A stretch of DNA of 32,500 nucleotides from Prorocentrum cordatum (taxonomy: Eukaryota; Sar; Dinophyceae; Prorocentrales; Prorocentraceae). The DNA is taken from contig CAUYUJ010016060.1 of the NCBI GenBank assembly GCA_963575745.1, positions 1,302,586-1,335,085 on the forward strand, read 5' to 3'. The notes beneath the pieces were generated by a model, which was given only the letters and a program-made list of their open reading frames with translations, was not told the origin of the DNA and searched no databases. Position 1 is the first letter of the stretch; each line of letters starts with the position of its first letter. This document shows positions 26,434-32,500 of this stretch, in pieces. The position numbers and the translations under genes are program-made.

Positions 26434-27642
26434 ATGGTGGCCTACGGGCAAGCTGCTGGAGGCCGCTCCTGGGCCAGCGTCGCGACGGGCGGCAAGGCCA
26501 AGGGCAACTGGAGCTACTGGGTCTGCTCCAGCGGCATGTGCAGGGAGTGGAACTGGTGCTCGCTCTGGAAGTGCCGCGGCTGTGACCGAGTGACCCCGCC
26601 GTGGGTCAAGGCAGCCCAGCCGCCCGCGGCTGCCGCCGGCCAGGAGTCGCCAGTCGCCGACGCCGAGGGCTTCGTCGTCCAGCCCCGTGGGAGGAAGGCG
26701 AGGCGCCAGGCCAAGCGCACTGCTGCCCGTGCGGCAAGCGCTGGGGCCGCCAGTCAGGCAGGCGTCAGCGAGGCCAGCAGCGTGCAGCAGTCGGCCGTCG
26801 AGCAGCACCGCATGGAGGTCAAGCGCATCGAGGACTTCCTCGCGGCCCCTGGGGGATCCATCGACGAAGGGTGCTTGCAGTCGCTGCGCGCGGCCCTCGA
26901 CCGCGAGCGGCGCAGGCTCTCGGCAGCCGAGGCGGCGCACGCGGAGCGCAGGAAGGCCGACACCCCCTGCCCAAGGCGCTCCACGGTGCTGGCAACGCCC
27001 TGGGGAAGCTGGTCAGGCAGGGGCGGGCCAGGGAGCAGGCGCTGCTCAAGGCTGAGGAGGCCCACGCGGCAGCCATCGGAGAGCGCGAGGCGGCCATCGC
27101 GCGCGAGGCCGCTTGCGCTGAGGCGGTCGAGGAGTGCCGAGCTGCTCGTCGAGGCTCACCGCGAGGAGCAGAAGGCCGCCGAGGCCAGGCAGGCCAAGGA
27201 GGTCGGCGCGGCCTTCGTCGGCACGGACTTGCTCGGGATGGTCTTCGGCCTCATCCAGCAGGTCGAGGCCTTGCCCCAGGGCTTCGCCGCGGACAACGGG
27301 GAGGCCGCATTCGCGGAGGTCGCCAAGCAGATTGCAGCGGTCCGCGGGCATGCACCCCCCGAGGCCAGGGGACGCTCATCCTGGGCCGACACCCCCCTCG
27401 ACGTCTCGGACGAGGACCTCGACGGAGATGAGGAGGAGCGGGTGCGGGCGTCGTCGGCCCCCCCTCTGCAGGACGCGGCCGAGCGCGGCCAAGCTGCGCG
27501 CCGAGGAGAGGCGCACGGAGCGTGGCCCTCAGCCCAGCCGCTGGCTAGGGACCTGGCCAACGCTGGGGCAGCCCTCCTCGACGACCAGCCGCTGGCTACT
27601 GCTGCTGGTGGCCATGCTGCTGTGGGCCGAAATCGGGTTTGA
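26434..27642 (+). CDS. LINE ORF1 protein (RanBP2-type zinc finger, coiled coil), two frameshifts
   Basis: Start chosen at the ATG at 26434; the frame is open a little upstream without ATG. At 26518-26583 the peptide WVCSSGMCREWNWCSLWKC plus RGC fits the RanBP2-type zinc-finger pattern W-x-C-x4-C-x3-N-x6-C-x2-C, a fold known to bind single-stranded RNA or protein. A basic stretch (PRGRKARRQAKR) follows at about 26683-26720, then a long Ala/Glu/Arg coiled coil (about 26800-27200), a hydrophobic part (FVGTDLLGMVFGLIQQVEAL, 27211-27270) and an acidic end (DVSDEDLDGDEEE). Between about 26962 and 27130 the coil continues only in frame 3 (EQALLKAEEAHAAAIGE), so there is one missing base near a C-run at 26962 and one extra near 27130 that restores frame 1. 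Expected role: RNA-binding partner of ORF2. Inferred from position and motifs. Confidence 0.75.
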   Translation: MVAYGQAAGGRSWASVATGGKAKGNWSYWVCSSGMCREWNWCSLWKCRGCDRVTPPWVKAAQPPAAAAGQESPVADAEGFVVQPRGRKARRQAKRTAARAASAGAASQAGVSEASSVQQSAVEQHRMEVKRIEDFLAAPGGSIDEGCLQSLRAALDRERRRLSAAEAAHAERRKADTPCPRRSTVLATPWGSWSGRGGPGSRRCSRLRRPTRQPSESARRPSRARPLALRRSRSAELLVEAHREEQKAAEARQAKEVGAAFVGTDLLGMVFGLIQQVEALPQGFAADNGEAAFAEVAKQIAAVRGHAPPEARGRSSWADTPLDVSDEDLDGDEEERVRASSAPPLQDAAERGQAARRGEAHGAWPSAQPLARDLANAGAALLDDQPLATAAGGHAAVGRNRV

Positions 27643-27706
27643 CGTCGACTCGGCAGGCCATTGCTCGGCTGACAGCAGGAGGGTCAGACGGCGCCTGAGT
27701 GAGCAG
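27643..27706 (+). other. ORF1-ORF2 junction
   Basis: 64 bases between the ORF1 stop (27640-27642) and the first ATG of the ORF2 frame (27707). The ORF2 frame is in fact open far upstream, overlapping ORF1 from 27134. Translation of ORF2 by frameshift or reinitiation is possible but not shown. Confidence 0.4.
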
Positions 27707-29064
27707 ATGCCAGTGGTGTGGGGAGCCCAACGCCAGGGCCTGGGCGAACCTGCGTGTGTGGCACCTGGCCAAGGGGGAGCGATGAGGGCCGCCGACGGGC
27801 GGGTGGTCGATGCCCCTCCCCCCCCCGCGCCCCCCGTCGAGGCCGCTGACGAGCGGGCGGCCGAGACCCTCGACAGGCGCAGCGAGGCCAAGGTGCCAAG
27901 TGACCAGATGATGCGGATGACGGCGCAGGAGGCCGGCATTGGCAAGGCTCGCCTAGGGCCGCAGCCCGCCCCTGAGTCTGACCCTCGAGGACCTTGCCCC
28001 CTGCGCGCTGGCCTGGAGGTCCTGGGCTGCAGCGGTAACGTCTGGAACAGGAGCATCGAGGTCCTCGGGGCCTTCTTCCACGCCCACCAGTACTGGCCGC
28101 AGCTGGTCCTCCTTCAGGAGACGAGGCTAAGCCAGGAACGGCTCCCTGGGGCCAGGGCGATGGCACGCCGCCTCGGCTACGCCGCCTTCTTCCATGAGGC
28201 GGTGGCCACGGGCCAGCCTGGCCCGAACGCCACGTCGGGCGGCGTCGCGATCCTGGTGAGGGATGAGCTCCAGGCCGAGGAGTCTGCATGCCAGCTCCCT
28301 GCGGCCCTGCGCCACCGCCTAATCGGCGTTGAGGTGACGGCGCCGTCGGGCCTTCGCCTCCTGGCCTTGGCTGGGTACTTCCAGCACTCCCTGGGCCCGC
28401 GAGGGATCAACCTCGACCTGTTCTCCGCGGTCTCGGACCTCGCGGCATTCTCGCTCGACTTGCCCTGGGTCCTCCAGGCGGATTTCAACATGGAGCCCGA
28501 GTCCCTGGAGGAGTTGGGCTGGTGCCCGGACCCTCTGAAGCGACTTGCGTCGCCCAGGGCTTGGAGCACGTCTACGACTGGTTCGTCGCGTCGTCCGACC
28601 TGGCCACGTGCACGGTGTCTTGCGCGACCACGCTCAACGATTTCGGGCTGCGCCCGCACTCTCCCGTGCTGCTGCGCCTCCAGGACGTCAGGTGCGATGC
28701 CCTGGTTGAGGTGCCCTCCCGTCCTGCTCGGTTTCCAGAGGTGGAGGTCAAAGGCGCGCGCTCCCGCGAGGACGCCTTGGCCCAGGTCTTCACTGTCGGC
28801 AAGCGCGGGAAGGTGTCGCAGAAGGACGTTGCTTGGTCATGGGCTCTGGGTTCGCGCCCGACCTGCCTCTCTGCTGCTTTCGGCGAGTGGATCGAGGCGG
28901 CGGAGGGCACCCTCACGGGCATCCATGAGATTGCGCCAGGCGACCTGCCACGCTACCTTGGGCGAGCGGCAGGGCCCAAGACCAGGCGCATGCCCTTCAG
29001 CGCGCTGGTGCAGCGTGAGGCCAGGCCAGGCCAGCGCGAGGCCAGCGTGAGCACAGCACGCTGA
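27707..29064 (+). CDS. LINE ORF2 N-terminal part: apurinic-type endonuclease, one frameshift
   Basis: Frame 2 from the ATG at 27707. After a Pro/Ala/Arg linker, the endonuclease/exonuclease/phosphatase fold starts at about 28020 with SGNVWN (metal-site Asn). LLQETRL follows, with the catalytic Glu at 28118-28120, then TSGGVAILVRDEL (28228-28266), LALAGYFQHS (28362-28391) and WVLQADFNMEPESL with Asp 28481 and Asn 28487. Near 28545 the reading moves to frame 1, where AQGLEHVYDWFVASSDL continues and LRPHSPV supplies the final catalytic His at 28657-28659. So all main catalytic positions are present, but in two frames. Frame 1 ends at the stop 29062-29064. The enzyme would nick target DNA to prime reverse transcription. 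The single frame change may be decay or an assembly indel. Confidence 0.82.
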
Positions 29065-32000
29065 CCCACCGCCTGAGGAGCTGCCTGGCGATCGCCCTCC
29101 AGAGGCTTCGCGCCGAGCAGGCCAGCAGGTGGCACCCGACCCACTCTTGGTGGTATGAGCAGCAGGCTGCGGCGAGGGCGAAGCTCCTGGACGAGGCGAC
29201 CCAGGAGGAGGCTTGTCTTCGGAGCGCGCCCCTCCTTGTAGCCTCCGACGAGAAGTGGGGTGACCTCGCCTTCCACGCGGGGGTGAAGGGCTGCCCCACG
29301 GCGATCGCCAAGCTGCAGTCGTGGCTCCTGGCGCCCCAGAAGCGCGATGCCGCTGAAGGAGCTGCCGCGTGGCGTAGTTGGGCCCAGACGGCGGTGGAGA
29401 AAGGAGGCCGCCTGGCCCACCGCTTCTCCAAGGCGGCTCCCACGCCTGTGGTCAGGGATGCCGACACAGGGAGGCCCCTCGTCGGCATGGACGCCGTTGA
29501 CCAGCTCACGCGCACCTGGCAGCGGCTCTGGCTCCAGGAAGGCTTCTCCAGCGGAGTCGGAGCCCACCAGTGGGATGTTGGTTCCTGGACGCTGCCGCCC
29601 ATCACCCTGGAGGCCTTGCAGCAGGCGTGCAAGCGCAACGGCCCGTCTGTGGGGCTGGGCTGCGACAACCTGCACCCTCGCCAGCTTCTCCTGTTGCCAG
29701 TGGCGCTGCAGCTTCGCCTGATCGACATCCCCACGGCGTTCGAGGACGAGCCTTCTTCGATCAGGGGCCAGGTGACGCTCATGGTTTTTATTCCTAAAGC
29801 TGACGGAGGGACGAGGCCCATCGCGCTGCTCCCGCTGGCCTTGCGGCTTTGGTCTCGCCTGAGGCAGCCGTGCTGTGCCCGATGGGAGTCAGACCACAGC
29901 TTCCCCTTCTTCTGGGGTCGCGATGGCCGTGATTGCGAAAGAGCGGGTTGGATCCACAACTGCTTCGCGGGCTTCGCGATGGCCTCCCCTCACTTCGAGG
30001 TGGCCAGCCTGTTCCTGGACACCCGCAAGTTCTACGAGCACGTTCGCCACGACGTCCTCTGGACGTCAGCCCGGCGCTTTGGCTTCAACCTGAAGCTGCT
30101 GCGCGGCCTCCTCGCCATCTACCGGGCCCCGAGGATCGTGCTGGCAGGTGGCATGGCTTCGGCCCCCTTTGGGGCCAGTGGCGCAGTGCTGGCGGGCTGC
30201 GCGTGTGCGACGGCTGTTGCTAAGCTTCCCCTTCTTGGAGGCCTCCTCGCCGCTGGGGCTCAGCGGCCTCTTGCCACCCTGCGCAACCTGGTGGACGACG
30301 TCTCGCTCCAAGCTGTCGGCTCGGCGAGGCTGGTCGTGGACCAGCTCGTGGGGGCCAGCGGGGAGGTGCTGCGACACTTGCGGGCCCACCACCTCCCGCT
30401 CAATGAGGGCAAGTCCGTCTTCCTGGCCTCGTCTGCACAGGTGGCGGACGGCCTCGCCGCCAGCTGGGCCGCCCTCGGCTTCGAGGTCAAGCGTGGCTCC
30501 CAGGCCCGCAACCTGGGCACCGACGCCAACGTGACCCGCAGAGGGGTCCATGAGGGAGGCGCCCGCGCTGTGGGAGGCCTCTCCCGCGCCAGGCGGCTGA
30601 GAACCCTGGGCTCGGCGGGGGCCGCGGTGGTGCACATGCACCGCGCAGGCCCAACCGCCGCCATGCTGTGGGGCAGGTCGGTCACAGGGGTGCCCGACGG
30701 CGAGCTTCACTCCTGGCGCCTGGCGGCTGCGCGCTCGGCAGGGAAGCTTCCAAAGGGCGCCCCCCTGGGGCTGAGGCTCAGGGCGATCGAGGTGCAGCGC
30801 TCCACCGACCTGGACCCGAGCCCAGCCCTGGTGCGCGCCGCGGTGCAGGTGGCAGCCAGCCTCCTCCAGACGGGCGAGGTGCCCCTGAGGATGTTCGCTA
30901 CCTGCCTGGAGGAGGCCGAGCGCAGGCACGACAGCGCCAGGGTGCCCTGGGTGAACTGCAAGAACCCAGTCGACGCCCTGGCCCTCTCTTTGTTGCGGGT
31001 TGGGTGGCGCCTCGCGGCTGGGCACATCCTGCACACCGACGACGGCCACGCCTTGGACATGCTGATCATGGGCCCCCGTGAGCTCGGGCTGCTGGCTGCG
31101 GCAGGTGCCCGCAGGGCCTCCGACAGGGCTGAGATGACGCGGCTTGGGCACGGAGCCGCCCCCTCCATGCCCTTGTTTTGGGACGCACTCGGCCAGGTCA
31201 TCGGGCCGCGCGGCAGGTTCAGCAGCAGGGAGAAGGCCGCGGTGGTGAGCTACCTGTCCAACGCCCACTGGCCGCAGACTCGCCTCTTCGCGGCTGGTGG
31301 GCGGGGCCACCCTCGCTTCTGCGCCTGCGGCGAAGGACGTGGCAGCCTCTGGCACAGGCTCTTTGAGTGCCAAGCCCTTGCCGCTGTGAGGAGGGACTCG
31401 GTGTCAGCCCGCCTCCTCCGCTGCGCCACTCGAGTGAGGCAGCGAGGTGAGGAAGCGGGGGAGTGCTTCTCCAGGTGCGGGCTGCCGCAGCCCCCTCAGA
31501 CGGCCTGGAGGTCGGACGCGATGGCAGTCATGTGGGTGAACAGGCCTGCCGACGGGCTGCTAGGCGGTCGCCTCTTCCTCGACGGTTCGGCGCTCGACCC
31601 TGAGTTCGAGTGCATCCGCAGGGCTGGCTGGAGCATCGTGCAGTGCGACGAGTTCGGCAACATGGAGGCGGCGGTGCACGGCACGGTCCGCCTCGACCTG
31701 CGCCCCTTCCAGACGGCGAAGGACGGCGAGGACTTCGCGGTCTGGATGCTGAGCCGCTACCTCGGGCCTTCGACCATCGAGATCAACATCGACTGTGCGT
31801 CCACAGTCAGCTGCTTGAAGCTCGGCAGGAAGTATGCGACAGCTGCCTACAAGCCCAATGCACACCTGTGGTCGGCCGTCTACGCCTCGCTGGACGTCGA
31901 CTCGCTCATTGTGAACAAGGTGGCGGCCCACTGCACCGATATTGATGTTCGCGAGGGCAGGATCTCGGAGTTTCAGTTGCTTGGGAGCGCCCACGCCGAC

Positions 32001-32500
32001 AGGCTGGCGAAGGCGGGGGCGGCCCTCCACAGGGTCAGCGCGGCAGCCAGGCGGGAGTTCTTCGGCGCGATGGAGGTCGTTAGGGAGCTCTCCAGGTGGA
32101 TCGCGCAGGCCTCGATCGTCTGGCAGGACAGGGACTCCGAGGACTGCGAGGGCCTTCCTGAGTGCGACGAGCGGAGGACTGCTGTCTCCTTCGCGGTCCC
32201 GCTGGAGGAGTGTGCTGACGGCCCGCGGGCGGCTCCCGTGAGCGGGTCGGGCGCCCCGCTCGCCGCCGTGGGGGCCCGCGGGGAGCAGGCTGGCAGCCGC
32301 CCCGCCGCTGTCGGCGCCTGGGCCTCGGCGGCGCGCGACGGAGGAGTAGCGCTGGGCGCCCTGGTCTTCGCCGTCGCAGGGCGCACCCTCGCGTGCGCCA
32401 GGTGCGGTGAGGACAGCGACCAGCAGGATATCATTGCGTGCACCAGGTGCGGTGCGCATGCTAGGCTTGGCGGACGCCCTGGCCCGCAGCCCAAGCTCGG
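29019..32500 (+). CDS. LINE ORF2 C-terminal part: reverse transcriptase, RNase H, zinc fingers (partial)
   Basis: Frame 3 opens after the stop at 29016-29018 and has no stop to the window edge (about 1160 codons). It joins the endonuclease frame within a short duplicated stretch (CAGCGTGAG / CAGCGCGAG) at about 29010-29050. RT motifs: VGLGCDNLHPRQL (about 29650), MVFIPKADGGTRPIALL (29781), motif A LFLDTRKFYEHV (Asp at 30018), motif B region ASAPFGASGAVLAGC (about 30153-30200), motif C LVDDVS (Asp pair 30294-30299; LVDD in place of YADD), motif D LNEGKSVFL (about 30398). A zinc knuckle C-x-C-x8-H-x4-C lies at 31320-31370. RNase H1: FLDGSAL Asp 31581, Glu 31728, Asp 31791, His 31929, HADRLAKA Asp 31998. 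A C-x2-C-x11-C-x2-C zinc ribbon is at 32394-32450. Catalytic residues are complete, so the enzyme could be active if the frame were whole. Confidence 0.9.
31320..31370 (+). other. CCHC-like zinc knuckle in ORF2
   Basis: CACGEGRGSLWHRLFEC lies between RT thumb and RNase H. This is the usual place of the Cys/His knuckle in LINE polyproteins, thought to help bind template RNA. The first pair has one residue between the cysteines rather than the more usual two or three. Confidence 0.65.
31569..32040 (+). other. RNase H1 domain of ORF2
   Basis: RLFLDGSAL, the Glu in KDGEDFAVW, INIDCASTV, KVAAHCTDI and SAHADRLAKAGA give the four acidic residues and the His of RNase H1 in the right order and spacing. 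It would remove the RNA strand from the cDNA hybrid. Confidence 0.88.
32394..32450 (+). other. C-terminal zinc ribbon-like motif of ORF2
   Basis: Two CxxC pairs, CARCG and CTRCG, separated by 11 residues after an Ala/Gly/Pro-rich linker. The frame runs on past the window edge, so more of the domain may follow. Function unknown; possibly nucleic-acid binding. Confidence 0.55.

Larger units (their letters stand above)
26251..32500 (+). mobile_element. LINE (non-LTR retrotransposon) with spliced-leader 5' end, cut by window edge
   Basis: One element on the + strand: relict dinoflagellate spliced leader (26251-26272), leader (26273-26433), ORF1 (26434-27642), endonuclease frame (27707 onwards), RT, zinc knuckle, RNase H and zinc ribbon up to the window edge. 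No LTR, integrase or protease is seen. Apurinic-type endonuclease at the N-terminus and RNase H at the C-terminus of the polyprotein place it among the L1/I-like LINEs. The 5' end appears complete, since it starts with the leader itself; the 3' end, tail and target duplication lie beyond 32500. Codon-level preservation is good apart from four single-base frame changes, suggesting a young or still-similar family. Confidence 0.88.

Noticed and set aside
25951-26940. 329-codon minus-strand ORF
   Set aside because: Its N-terminal part is antisense to the LINE ORF1 and its C-terminal part is the CA microsatellite read as Cys/Val repeats.

Overview
The window reads as a piece of a dinoflagellate nuclear genome, most likely a GC-rich species (I think first of Prorocentrum, but the genus is inference). 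The decisive sign is a near-perfect relict of the 22-nt dinoflagellate spliced leader at 26251-26272 (21 of 22 positions). It sits directly in front of a long non-LTR retrotransposon. Long low-complexity DNA, many microsatellites, broken retroelement copies and no compact host genes fit that setting. I see no convincing host protein-coding gene, rRNA or tRNA.

Layout: 1-2.0 kb is G-rich non-coding DNA with two perfect or near-perfect hairpins. 2037-2198 is the first of three copies of a ~163-bp interspersed element (family A). 2.4-7.1 kb is a frameshifted LINE-like element: coiled-coil ORF1-like pieces, then reverse-transcriptase (RT) pieces that can be matched to the better-preserved element at the right end. 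7.1-8.1 kb has a small unknown ORF and opposed CCT and GGA microsatellites. 8.46-9.93 kb is a 77-bp satellite that grades into a 100-bp version. 11.0-13.4 kb holds degenerate CTTGGGG-type repeats and a ~1.8-kb minisatellite with a 22-bp unit. 13.6-14.2 kb holds three ~155-bp tandem units, the third split by family A copy 2. 14.2-18.0 kb is microsatellite and purine/pyrimidine-rich DNA. 18068-18360 is family A copy 3, itself split by a 118-bp terminal-inverted-repeat element (family B). A second family B copy lies at 24231-24349. 21553-22265 is a remnant of a third retroelement RT, running straight into an 18-unit 12-bp ATCGAT array. 24889-25104 is a 216-bp imperfect palindrome.

26251 to the right edge is one LINE in + orientation: relict spliced leader, leader, ORF1 (RanBP2-type zinc finger, coiled coil, acidic C-terminus), an apurinic-type endonuclease, RT, a zinc knuckle, RNase H1 and a C-terminal zinc ribbon. 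It is cut by the window edge. Its catalytic residues are present, but single-base frameshifts (two in ORF1, one in the endonuclease, one before the RT) break the frames. These could be decay or assembly indels.

How it fits together: the window is a record of transposition. A trans-spliced LINE RNA appears to have been copied back complete with its leader. Two small non-autonomous families moved within tandem repeats and within each other, and the nested copies supply natural empty sites. The rest is expanded tandem DNA. ORF coordinates within repeats are mostly artefacts of stop-poor repeats.
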